A stretch of 23,095 nt of DNA from the NCBI GenBank assembly GCA_045590215.1, contig JAZNQO010000025.1, forward strand, positions 1 through 23,095, in the 5' to 3' direction. The notes beneath the pieces were generated by a model. The model was given only the letters and a program-made list of their open reading frames with translations, ran no database searches and was not told the DNA's origin. Of the stretch, positions 7,367-14,017 are shown piece after piece. Origin of the DNA: RUG563 sp045590215. Its GTDB lineage: Bacteria > Bacillota > Clostridia > Christensenellales > Aristaeellaceae. A program made the position numbers and the translations under genes. The number at the start of each line of letters is the position of its first letter. The first letter of the stretch is position 1.

Positions 7367-8094
7367 TACTCTTCTTCCAGAGAGCGCAGATATGCCATGC
7401 ACTCTCTGGCCTCCGTGGGGCCGTCGGGCTTGCATGTTTCGCTTTCAACCACCATGGGCAGGTTCCACATTTTAGCCTTTTCCCACACCTGTTTCACGGG
7501 AGCCGTACCTTGCCCCAGCGGCATGCCTTCGCCGCCCATGAAGCCGTCCTTCAAATGAATGGCCATCAAGCGGTCTTTCAGAGCGTCCATCATCTGCAAG
7601 GGGTCTTTTCCGGCGTTATAAGCCCAGTAAGTATCCAGCTCCAGCTTCATACTGGTTCTTGCACAGATTTCGTCGTAGATGATCTGCCCGTCTTGATTGG
7701 GCACAAATTCGTGGCTGTGGTTATGGTACGCCAAGGTGATGCCTGCCTTTTCCAGCACAGGCTGGGCAGTGTTCACCAGTGCCACAAAGCTGTCAATTTT
7801 CTCCGCCGTGCTCAAATCATGGCCAGGGATGATGAGCAGATTGCAGCCCAAAATTTCATGGTCTTCGATGGTTTTTTCCAAATTTTCTGCCGTGAGGGCG
7901 TCTGCTCCCGTGTGGGTGCCAGAAATTTTCAGCCCGGCATTGTCCGCCCACCGGCGGATGGTTTTTGCATCTGGGTTCATGCCGCCGAAAAGCTCGGCCT
8001 TCTTATAGCCCAGCTCACCCATTTGCAACAAAGCCTTTTCATAATCCTGCTTAACAGCGTCCCGGACGCTGTACATCTGAATGCTGTATTCCAT
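7366..8094 (-). CDS. Xylose isomerase-like TIM-barrel sugar-phosphate isomerase/epimerase, first gene of pair
   Basis: 242 residues, same superfamily as the following gene. N-terminal IQMYSVRDAVKQDYEKAL followed by LGYKKAELFG is the usual first strand and helix of such proteins (often annotated sugar phosphate isomerase/epimerase). Candidate metal ligands come in the right order: AYHNHSHEF (His/Glu region), LELDTYWA (Asp), IHLKDG (His) and PMVVESE (Glu). The start at 8094 was chosen because AGGAG lies at normal spacing; the frame continues 36 bases upstream through the promoter leader without a ribosome site. The promoter at 8129-8157 contains a palindrome, so the pair is probably controlled by a repressor. 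Intracellular: no signal peptide. Confidence 0.86.
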   Translation of the reverse strand: MEYSIQMYSVRDAVKQDYEKALLQMGELGYKKAELFGGMNPDAKTIRRWADNAGLKISGTHTGADALTAENLEKTIEDHEILGCNLLIIPGHDLSTAEKIDSFVALVNTAQPVLEKAGITLAYHNHSHEFVPNQDGQIIYDEICARTSMKLELDTYWAYNAGKDPLQMMDALKDRLMAIHLKDGFMGGEGMPLGQGTAPVKQVWEKAKMWNLPMVVESETCKPDGPTEARECMAYLRSLEEE

Positions 8095-8128
8095 GAAAAC
8101 AGCTCCTTTTTTGTTTTTCGGTAGGTTC

Positions 8129-8157
8129 ATTATAGCATCTTTTCCGGAAAAGGTAAA
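8129..8157 (-). promoter_or_regulatory. Promoter of the sugar-isomerase pair with a palindromic operator candidate
   Basis: Minus-strand -35 TTTACC (8152-8157) and -10 TATAAT (8129-8134), spacer 17 bp. The spacer holds a perfect 14-bp palindrome CTTTTCCGGAAAAG (8139-8152), well placed for a repressor that blocks polymerase. The 12-bp core also occurs at 1517-1528. Confidence 0.7.
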
Positions 8158-8173
8158 TAGAAAGCACGCAATG

Positions 8174-8198
8174 AAAAAGCCTGAGAAAGCTCTCAGGC
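8174..8198 (-). terminator. Intrinsic terminator of the argR-recN operon
   Basis: GCCTGAGA (8179-8186) pairs with TCTCAGGC (8191-8198), 4-nt loop. On the minus strand it is followed by TTTTT (8174-8178). It begins 6 bp after the recN stop. Confidence 0.9.
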
Positions 8199-8203
8199 GT
8201 TTG

Positions 8204-9859
8204 TTATTGCTTCAGCATTTCTCTGGCATGGGCTTTGGCACTGTCTTCCTCGCCGCCCAGCATCCGGGCGATTTCGGCAACCCTTCTTTCCCCATCCAAA
8301 ATGGTGAGAACGGTATGGGTGCGTTGGCCGTCAAAGGCTTTTTCTACCAGATAATGGCAGTCCGCCAAGGCGGCAATCTGCTGCAGATGGGTGACGCACA
8401 GCACCTGACGATCCCGGCTGATGGCCTTCATCTTTTCGCCCACCACCTGGGCGGCCTTGCCGGAAATACCGGTATCAATTTCGTCGAAAATCATGGAAGG
8501 AATGCCTTCCCTTTTGGCAGCCACGGATTTGATGGCCAGCATCAGACGGGATAATTCACCCCCGGAGGCGATTCGGGAAAGGGGCTGCATTTCCTCGCCC
8601 CGGTTGGGCGCAATGCGGAAAAGAGCTGTTTCCGCGCCGGAGGGAGAGGGGGCTGACGCTGTCAGCGATACTTGGAAGCGTGTGCCTGCCATATTGAGGT
8701 CTTTCAGCTGGCTTTCCATTTCCTTTTCAAAGGCGAGAGAGAGCTGCTTTCGGCTGGCCGTCAAAAGAGAGGCTGCTTTCTGATAGGCCGCCGCCGCTGC
8801 CTTTTCCTGTTTTTCCGTTTCGTTAAGCCGCTCGTCCAGCGTTTCAAAGCCGGAAAGCTCCGCTTCCATCTCTTTCAGCTTTTCCACCATATCAACGGTG
8901 GACGCCCCGGCATATTTCCGGGAAAGCCTGCGGATGACATCCAGCCGCTCCCGGATTTCTTCCAGACGGTCAGGGTCAAAATCCAGCGCAGAGAGCATTT
9001 TGCGCAGTGTCAGCCCGGCATCCTCTGCTTCATAATAAAGGCCATCCAGCCGGGCGCGGAGGGAGGCATAGCTCTCGTCCAGATTATCAATGGCGGACAG
9101 GGCACTCACCGCCCGGCGAAGGCTTTCCGCCGCAGCAGCAGAGCCGTCATACACATATTCAAAGGCATTCCGAAGGCTGCTTTCGATTTTTTCGCTGTTT
9201 TTGAAGATGTCCCTTTCCTTCATCAGGGCATCTTCTTCCCCAGCCGTCAGGTTCGCTTCCTTGAGTTCCTGCACACGGAGCTGCAAAAGCTCCATGCGCT
9301 CCTGCGCCTGAGCACTTTGCTTCTTTAATTGCACAAGCTGCTTTTTCTTTTCGCTCCAGAGAAGGAACGCTTCTTTCGCACCCTGCAAAAGCGCATCGTG
9401 CTTTTCATCGCCCGTTGCATCCAGGAAAGCCAGATGCTTCTTTTCGTCCATCAGGGACTGATGCTCATGCTGGCCGTGAATATCCATGAGCAAAGCCGTC
9501 AGCTGCTGATATTGATTGAGGGGCAGCATGGTGCCGTTCACCCGGCAGGAAGACCGGCCTTGCACCGTCATTTCCCGCGCCAGCACCATTTCACCGTCGT
9601 CGTCCAATTCCTGTTCGCGCAAAAAAGCCCCGGCAGCAGGGCAATCGCTCACGTCAAACACACCCTCCACACGGGCCTTTTGCGCCCCGGTGCGGATGAG
9701 CTCCTTCTGCGCCTTGCCGCCAAGCAAGAACGTGACCGCATCCACGATGATGGATTTGCCTGCACCCGTTTCGCCTGTCAATACATGGAGGCCTTTTTGA
9801 AAGAGGATTTCCAGTTCATCCATCAGGGCTATATTTTCAATTCGCAATGAAAGCAGCAT
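8204..9859 (-). CDS. recN: DNA repair protein RecN
   Basis: 551 residues, full length for RecN, an SMC-like ATPase that acts early in double-strand break repair. It starts with MLLSLRIENIALMDELEI, the standard N-terminus. Walker A is GETGAGKS (29-36). A long coiled-coil region rich in E/K/A/L follows in two arms around the middle. The ABC signature is ASGGELSRLMLAIK, and Walker B is MIFDEIDTGISG (about 456-467), both near the C-terminus, followed by THLQQIAALAD. It lies 12 bp downstream of argR in the same direction, the order found in many Firmicutes (argR-recN), so it is expressed with argR. The ribosome site (GAGG) is only moderate. Confidence 0.96.
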   Translation of the reverse strand: MLLSLRIENIALMDELEILFQKGLHVLTGETGAGKSIIVDAVTFLLGGKAQKELIRTGAQKARVEGVFDVSDCPAAGAFLREQELDDDGEMVLAREMTVQGRSSCRVNGTMLPLNQYQQLTALLMDIHGQHEHQSLMDEKKHLAFLDATGDEKHDALLQGAKEAFLLWSEKKKQLVQLKKQSAQAQERMELLQLRVQELKEANLTAGEEDALMKERDIFKNSEKIESSLRNAFEYVYDGSAAAAESLRRAVSALSAIDNLDESYASLRARLDGLYYEAEDAGLTLRKMLSALDFDPDRLEEIRERLDVIRRLSRKYAGASTVDMVEKLKEMEAELSGFETLDERLNETEKQEKAAAAAYQKAASLLTASRKQLSLAFEKEMESQLKDLNMAGTRFQVSLTASAPSPSGAETALFRIAPNRGEEMQPLSRIASGGELSRLMLAIKSVAAKREGIPSMIFDEIDTGISGKAAQVVGEKMKAISRDRQVLCVTHLQQIAALADCHYLVEKAFDGQRTHTVLTILDGERRVAEIARMLGGEEDSAKAHAREMLKQ

Positions 9860-9871
9860 ATGAAGCCTCGC

Positions 9872-10321
9872 TTACTTCAGCATTTCTTGAAATTTCTTGA
9901 CCACCTTGGCCGCTTCCCCTTCATCCTTCACGATGACCAGAATGGTGTTATCCCCGGCCATGGTGCCAAGGATTTCCGGCCAGCGCATGGAATCAATGGC
10001 TTCCCCGGCCACATTGGCACTGCCGGACAAGGTTTTGATCACGATGATGTTCTGGGCATAGGTAATAGACAGAACGGAATCCACAAACATCCGCACAAAC
10101 CGATCCGAAAGGCCATGATCCGCCCGATCGCTGGTGGCGTACTTATAGCCGCCCTTGGGGCTGAGCACTTTGAGTAACCGCAGCTCCTTAATATCACGGG
10201 AAACCGTGGCCTGCGTCACCACAATGCCCATTTCTTTCAGCTTTGCGGAAAGCTCCTCCTGGGTTTCGATATCATAGCGGTCAATAATGGAAAGAATGGC
10301 CGTCTGGCGTGCGTTTTTCAA
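9872..10321 (-). CDS. argR: Arginine repressor ArgR
   Basis: 149 residues, standard length. The N-terminal winged helix shows TQATVSRDIKEL (36-47), the DNA-recognition segment. The C-terminal hexamerisation and arginine-binding domain ends with GTMAGDNTILVI (119-130), with the arginine-contacting acidic residue at Asp123. With arginine bound it represses biosynthesis genes and activates catabolism. The start is TTG at 10321: GAGGAG lies 9 bp before it and no ATG fits the family N-terminus (MKNARQ). Upstream are three degenerate ARG-box-like sites on the promoter, implying autoregulation. recN follows 12 bp downstream. The leader also contains two small hairpins (10340-10353 and 10352-10368). 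Confidence 0.95.
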   Translation of the reverse strand: MKNARQTAILSIIDRYDIETQEELSAKLKEMGIVVTQATVSRDIKELRLLKVLSPKGGYKYATSDRADHGLSDRFVRMFVDSVLSITYAQNIIVIKTLSGSANVAGEAIDSMRWPEILGTMAGDNTILVIVKDEGEAAKVVKKFQEMLK

Positions 10322-10385
10322 TTTCGTTCACTCCTCATGCGGTTTGAAAACCGGGCAAGCACTGCCCGACAGGATTTTTATCTGT

Positions 10386-10452
10386 TTGCATATACATTGA
10401 GAGTATACCATATTTATACATGATTTTCAAGGAAAATTCAATTTATATACAT
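10386..10452 (-). promoter_or_regulatory. argR promoter with three ARG-box-like operators
   Basis: Minus-strand -35 TTGAAA (10425-10430) and -10 TATACT (10402-10407), spacer 17 bp. Three imperfect matches to the ARG box pattern TGnATwwwwATnCA lie at 10386-10400, 10407-10421 (between the promoter elements) and 10437-10452 (one mismatch). Their starts are about 21 and 31 bp apart, i.e. near whole helical turns. This fits feedback control by ArgR; the box matches are by eye. Confidence 0.6.
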
Positions 10453-10469
10453 CAAAAACAGCCTGATTC

Positions 10470-10498
10470 TTGACAAAATTTCTAAAAAAGCCTATGAT
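10470..10498 (+). promoter_or_regulatory. SigA promoter of the sua5 gene
   Basis: -35 TTGACA (10470-10475) and -10 TATGAT (10493-10498) with a 17-bp spacer, about 60 bp upstream of the start. It points away from argR; the ARG-like boxes end 18 bp upstream of its -35. Confidence 0.8.
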
Positions 10499-10563
10499 AC
10501 CCTTGTCCGGAATTTGCATTCTTTTTGCATAATCATGAGTTTCGGGCAAAGGAAAGGAACCTT

Positions 10564-11580
10564 ATGCAAACGCAGTTTACCACAGCCACACAAGAAGCCA
10601 TCCGAAAAGCCGCCGCCCTTTTGCAAAGGGGCGAACTGGTGGCCTTTCCCACCGAAACGGTGTATGGCTTGGGGGCGGACGCCCTGAACGAAGCGGCTGT
10701 GAAAGCCATTTTTGCCGCCAAGGGACGCCCGGCGGATAACCCGCTGATTGTGCATGTGGCCGGCGCATATCAATTATCCCCTTTATGCGAAGTGACGGAA
10801 GCGGCCAAGCAGCTGATGGACGCTTTCTGGCCGGGGCCTTTGACCATCCTTTTGAAGAAGAAGCCTGCTGTGCCGGACGTGACCACTGCTTCCCTTCCCT
10901 CCGTGGCCGTCCGTTGCCCGGATCATCCCGTGGCTTTGGCACTTTTGAAAGAAAGCGGCCTGCCCATCGCCGCACCCAGTGCCAATCGTTCCGGCCGCCC
11001 CAGCCCCACCACGGCACAGCACGTTTATGAGGACATGAACGGCCGCATCGCCATGATTTTGCAGGGCGGCGATTGCCGTGTGGGCGTGGAAAGCACGGTG
11101 CTTGATATGACAGGCGATGTGCCCTGCATCCTGCGCCCCGGTGCCGTGACCAGAGAAATGGTTGCGTCCGTGGTGGGCGCATGCACGGTGGCTGACAGCG
11201 TGATGCGGCCCCTGAAAGAGGGCGAAGCTGCTCCTTCCCCCGGCATGAAGCACCGCCATTATGCACCCAAGGCGCAGATGACCGTCTTTATCGGGAACAG
11301 GGAAAAGGTGATTGCAGCAATCTGTAAACAATATGACCAAGCGGAGAATGCCGTGATTCTGGCTCTGACAGGCGATGCCGCTGCCTTCCAACCACGCCGC
11401 ACCCTGACCCTTGGAAGCACGCCGGAAGAAACGGCCCAGCTCTTGTTCCGCCGCCTGCGTGAAACCGACGAAATGGGGGCGTCCCTCGTTCTTGCCCAAG
11501 GCTGGGAAGGGGAGGAAATGGTGCTGGCCGTCATGAACCGCATGGCCCGTGCCGCCGCATTCAACGTGGTAAAGCTGTAA
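10564..11580 (+). CDS. ywlC: L-threonylcarbamoyladenylate synthase, Sua5 type
   Basis: 338 residues, matching the long Sua5/YwlC form (YrdC domain plus C-terminal Sua5 domain) rather than the short TsaC form. It makes threonylcarbamoyl-AMP from threonine, bicarbonate and ATP for the t6A37 modification of ANN-decoding tRNAs. The YrdC motifs are clear: FPTETVYGLGADA, KGRPADNPLIVHV, SVAVRCPDHP, APSANRSGRPSPT and GVESTVLDM. The conserved linker SPGMKHRHYAPKA precedes a smaller C-terminal domain. The ATG at 10564 was chosen because a GGAAAGGAAC ribosome site precedes it and MQTQ leads straight into the domain; an in-frame ATG 39 bp upstream lacks a site. It has its own promoter; no clear U-tract terminator follows, only a 7-bp stem at 11602-11624. 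Confidence 0.94.
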   Translation: MQTQFTTATQEAIRKAAALLQRGELVAFPTETVYGLGADALNEAAVKAIFAAKGRPADNPLIVHVAGAYQLSPLCEVTEAAKQLMDAFWPGPLTILLKKKPAVPDVTTASLPSVAVRCPDHPVALALLKESGLPIAAPSANRSGRPSPTTAQHVYEDMNGRIAMILQGGDCRVGVESTVLDMTGDVPCILRPGAVTREMVASVVGACTVADSVMRPLKEGEAAPSPGMKHRHYAPKAQMTVFIGNREKVIAAICKQYDQAENAVILALTGDAAAFQPRRTLTLGSTPEETAQLLFRRLRETDEMGASLVLAQGWEGEEMVLAVMNRMARAAAFNVVKL

Positions 11581-11671
11581 GGGGACGGAGTTTTTTCGGA
11601 AGGGAATTTTGCGTCAGAATTCCCCTCTCGCACCCTCCCCAAAACCGACTGGGGAAAGCATGTGGCATTAT

Positions 11672-11700
11672 TTGACGCCATTAGAATAACTATGTTACAT
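11672..11700 (+). promoter_or_regulatory. Possible promoter of the leader peptide-efflux gene unit
   Basis: TTGACG (11672-11677) followed after 17 bp by TTACAT (11695-11700), a weak -10. This AT-rich stretch is the best candidate for starting the leader transcript; the placement is tentative. The rest of 11581-11761 shows only a GGGAATT/AATTCCC stem (11602-11624) and a CCCC/GGGG repeat, with no gene. Confidence 0.35.
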
Positions 11701-11761
11701 ATAGAAACACAAAATTATTTTCTATTGCAGCTATAGTGACGAACAAAAGAGGTGACGGCGT

Positions 11762-11824
11762 ATGACTTGGAATCTGGGTCTTCTGCCTTTATCCGCAGAT
11801 GTCATGGCTCCGCGCAAGGCCTGA
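11762..11824 (+). CDS. 20-codon leader peptide upstream of the efflux gene
   Basis: A tiny frame begins with ATG 4-8 bases after an AGAGGTG ribosome site and encodes MTWNLGLLPLSADVMAPRKA, then TGA. It overlaps the first strand of the hairpin system that follows (11807-11821), so ribosome position would decide which hairpin forms. This is the layout of the leader peptides that control erm, msr/mef, cat and ABC-F resistance genes, where a drug-stalled ribosome exposes the downstream gene. I do not recognise this exact peptide, and which drug (if any) stalls it cannot be read. The inference rests on the ribosome site, the position of the stop codon in the stem, and the efflux gene 100 bp downstream. 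Confidence 0.65.
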   Translation: MTWNLGLLPLSADVMAPRKA

Positions 11825-11914
11825 AAAGGACGATACTTGCACGGAGCGATGAACCCATGAATCGTCCGTTAAGGCTTTGCGCTGCTTACAATCACAAAAA
11901 CAAATTGTAAGGAG
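11807..11914 (+). promoter_or_regulatory. Attenuator-like set of competing hairpins before the MFS efflux gene
   Basis: Several pairings share strands. 11807-11818 pairs with 11836-11847 (GCTCCG-c-GCAAG against CTTGC-a-CGGAGC, 11 of 12). 11828-11834 pairs with 11861-11867 (GGACGAT/ATCGTCC) and would compete with the first. 11812-11821 pairs with 11873-11882 (GCGCAAGGCC/GGCTTTGCGC, one G-U) and also competes with the first. A last stem, CTTACAAT (11885-11892) with ATTGTAAG (11904-11911), covers the start of the Shine-Dalgarno sequence TAAGGAG (11908-11914) of the efflux gene. No U-tract follows any stem, so control of translation is more likely than transcription termination. Confidence 0.65.
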
Positions 11915-11923
11915 TTAAAAGCC

Positions 11924-13231
11924 ATGAAAGAAATATCTGTTTTCAAAGAACTGCGCAGCTTTCTTTTGCTGTGGAGTTCTCAGGCGGTGTCCGAATTAGG
12001 CACAGCCATGGTGAATTTTGCCTTAATCATCTGGATTCATGAACAGCAGGGCACAGCCTCCAGCGTTACGCTGCTCACGCTATGCTCTTTTTTGCCGACC
12101 ATTCTTTTCCGCTTTGTGGCCGGAGCCTTGGCCGATGCGTGGAACAAAAAGCGCATTATGCTGCTGGTTGACGCTCTGGCCGCCTGCGGCACGGGCGTGA
12201 TCTGGCTTTTGTTTTCAAAGGACGCTCTGCAAATCGGGCACATTTACGTAATCAATGTGCTCCTGAGCTTCATGAACGCTTTTCAGGTGCCTGCCGCCTA
12301 CACCGCAACCAGCCTGCTGGTGCCGCAAAAGCACTATTCCAGAGCCGGCGGCTTACAAGGCTTTTCCGGGGCGGCCATCTCAATTCTGTCTCCGGCACTG
12401 GGCGGCGTGCTGCTGGCCGTGGGCGGCCTTGATGCCGTGCTGCTTTTTGACCTTGTCAGCTTCTCCATTGCCCTGCTTGTGCTCTTGTTTTTCATCAAAA
12501 TCCCAGAGCAAAAGCTAAAGCCGAAAGCCCAAAGAGAACCTTTTATCAGCCGCTTAACCGACGGCATCCATTACCTCAAAGGCAATAAAGCTCTGCTGCA
12601 CCTGATCCTTTGCATGACCATTGTGAATTTCCTGGCAAAGCTTGGCGGCGACGGCATGCTTTCCCCCTTCGTTTTATCCAAAACGGGAAACAACGAGCAG
12701 GTGCTGGGCTTAGTGCAAAGCTTTGTGGCTGTGGGGCTTTTAGCCGGCAGCCTCATCATGACCCTGATGCAGCCGGCGAAAAACAAAATCCGCACGGTGT
12801 TCATCACCCTGACCCTCACCTTTTCCGGCAATGTTCTGCTGGGGCTCACCCATCGCCCGTGGCTGTGGTGCGTTGGCAATTTTATCAGCTACCTGTTTGC
12901 CGCCATCATGAACGCCCATCTTTCCGCCATCATGCGGGAGCAAGTGCCCATCGAAATGCAAGGCCGGGTTTTCTCCGCCCGTGATACCCTGCAAAACGGA
13001 GCCATTCCCTTGGGGCTATTCCTGGGCGGTGTGCTGGCCGACCATGTGTTTGAACCGTTCATAGCTGCACCTTCGCCCCTGCAAAAAATGCTTCTGCCCC
13101 TCTTTGGCATGGGCAAAGGCGCAGGGATTTCCCTGATGTTCTTCCTTGTGGGCGTAGTGGGGATGACGTTTTGCGCAACAAGGCTTCTGAAGCCCGTTTA
13201 CAACCCTTTAGCTGAAGAACAGAGAAACTGA
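11924..13231 (+). CDS. MFS efflux protein, Mef-like (DHA3 family)
   Basis: 435 residues with about twelve hydrophobic segments, a proton-driven exporter of the inner membrane. The N-terminus (LRSFLLLWSSQAVSELGTAMVNFALIIWI) and the loop ADAWNKKRIMLLVD (MFS motif A region between TM2 and TM3) resemble macrolide-efflux Mef proteins and the wider DHA3 drug-exporter family. EQVPIEMQGRVFSARDTLQNGAIPLG is the conserved late loop of that family (P-x-x-x-x-GRVFS). AAGGAG lies 9 bp before the ATG but is partly inside a hairpin. The leader peptide and hairpins upstream suggest induction by a ribosome-targeting drug. Drug specificity is inferred only; a non-resistance role is possible. Confidence 0.83.
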   Translation: MKEISVFKELRSFLLLWSSQAVSELGTAMVNFALIIWIHEQQGTASSVTLLTLCSFLPTILFRFVAGALADAWNKKRIMLLVDALAACGTGVIWLLFSKDALQIGHIYVINVLLSFMNAFQVPAAYTATSLLVPQKHYSRAGGLQGFSGAAISILSPALGGVLLAVGGLDAVLLFDLVSFSIALLVLLFFIKIPEQKLKPKAQREPFISRLTDGIHYLKGNKALLHLILCMTIVNFLAKLGGDGMLSPFVLSKTGNNEQVLGLVQSFVAVGLLAGSLIMTLMQPAKNKIRTVFITLTLTFSGNVLLGLTHRPWLWCVGNFISYLFAAIMNAHLSAIMREQVPIEMQGRVFSARDTLQNGAIPLGLFLGGVLADHVFEPFIAAPSPLQKMLLPLFGMGKGAGISLMFFLVGVVGMTFCATRLLKPVYNPLAEEQRN

Positions 13232-13238
13232 ACCCAGC

Positions 13239-13276
13239 AAAAAACGCCCGGCCGCATTGTCCGGGCGTTCTTTTTA
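13239..13276. terminator. Bidirectional intrinsic terminator between convergent genes
   Basis: AACGCCCGG (13243-13251) pairs with CCGGGCGTT (13261-13269), loop 9 nt. TTCTTTTTATT follows on the plus strand and TTTTTTGC on the minus strand. It serves the MFS gene and the convergent phospholipase-like gene, whose stop codon lies in the T-tract. Confidence 0.9.
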
Positions 13277-13972
13277 TTCGGCGATGATCCGTTCAAACTC
13301 TTCCACCGCCATACGCAACAGCTTTTCGTATTCCCCTTGGGTGAAAAAGAGCATTGTCGCTTCGATGGGCTTATCGGAAACGGGCTGCACCATGATGGGG
13401 ATTTTCCGATTTACGGCATTCTTTGGGAAGCCGGGAATATCCGGGTAATCGCAGGTTTTGCGGATGATGGTTTCATAGCAGGTTTCAGGGTGCTCCAGCA
13501 CATATTCCTGCTCTAATTTCCAGACGTCGCTTTGCATCACAGGCCTGCCGAATACCTGTTTCAAGGTGTCGTAAGTGTCCGGGTGTCCAGAGAGCTTTTC
13601 CGCCATCTGCGGCACTTTCCGGATGCGTTCAAAGCACATTGCCACCCTGTCTTCATCCCGAAGCCACTTTTGCCACGCCCTGTCCGCCACCAGATGGCAC
13701 AGCCAGCCAAGAAGAAAGCTCCTTTTCTCCAATGAAAGCCCTTCCCTGCCCCGGATATGCGCCCCATAAAACCCTTCCGCATCCACGGTGAGCTTGCTTT
13801 TGCCCTGCATGAAATGGGTTTGTTCCCGGGGCGGCACATAGCTTGTCCAGTCCTCGTTTTCCTGATTACAATCAGGCGCGACGCTGCCAATGGCAAAGTG
13901 CCGTCTGTCAACAGGCAAGCCCCTTGCCATCAATCCATCAGCAATGGCAGCGTGCGTGATCCAATTGGCCAT
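13274..13972 (-). CDS. Zinc-dependent phospholipase C family protein
   Basis: 232 residues resembling the zinc-dependent phospholipase C domain family (Zn_dep_PLPC). Metal-ligand candidates fall in the usual order: His7 (ANWITHAAI), Asp34 in GSVAPD (29-34), His53 (QTHFM), and His93 with Asp97 in LLGWLCHLVADRAW. There is no signal peptide, unlike secreted clostridial alpha-toxins, so it is probably a cytoplasmic housekeeping hydrolase of unknown substrate. The start MANWITHAA was chosen because GGAGG lies at ideal spacing; upstream in-frame residues come from the intergenic hairpin. It follows the serine hydrolase gene by 45 bp with a terminator-like hairpin between, so expression is likely reduced relative to that gene. 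Confidence 0.78.
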   Translation of the reverse strand: MANWITHAAIADGLMARGLPVDRRHFAIGSVAPDCNQENEDWTSYVPPREQTHFMQGKSKLTVDAEGFYGAHIRGREGLSLEKRSFLLGWLCHLVADRAWQKWLRDEDRVAMCFERIRKVPQMAEKLSGHPDTYDTLKQVFGRPVMQSDVWKLEQEYVLEHPETCYETIIRKTCDYPDIPGFPKNAVNRKIPIMVQPVSDKPIEATMLFFTQGEYEKLLRMAVEEFERIIAE

Positions 13973-13987
13973 AATTCCTCCGAAAAG

Positions 13988-14010
13988 GCCGCAGGGAAAA
14001 CCCCTGCGGC
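13988..14010 (-). terminator. Intergenic terminator or attenuator hairpin after the serine hydrolase gene
   Basis: GCCGCAGGG (13988-13996) pairs perfectly with CCCTGCGGC (14002-14010) with a 5-nt loop. On the minus strand only a short CTTTTC follows, so termination is probably partial. The ribosome site of the next gene lies immediately beyond. Confidence 0.6.
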
Positions 14011-14017
14011 GCATTGC

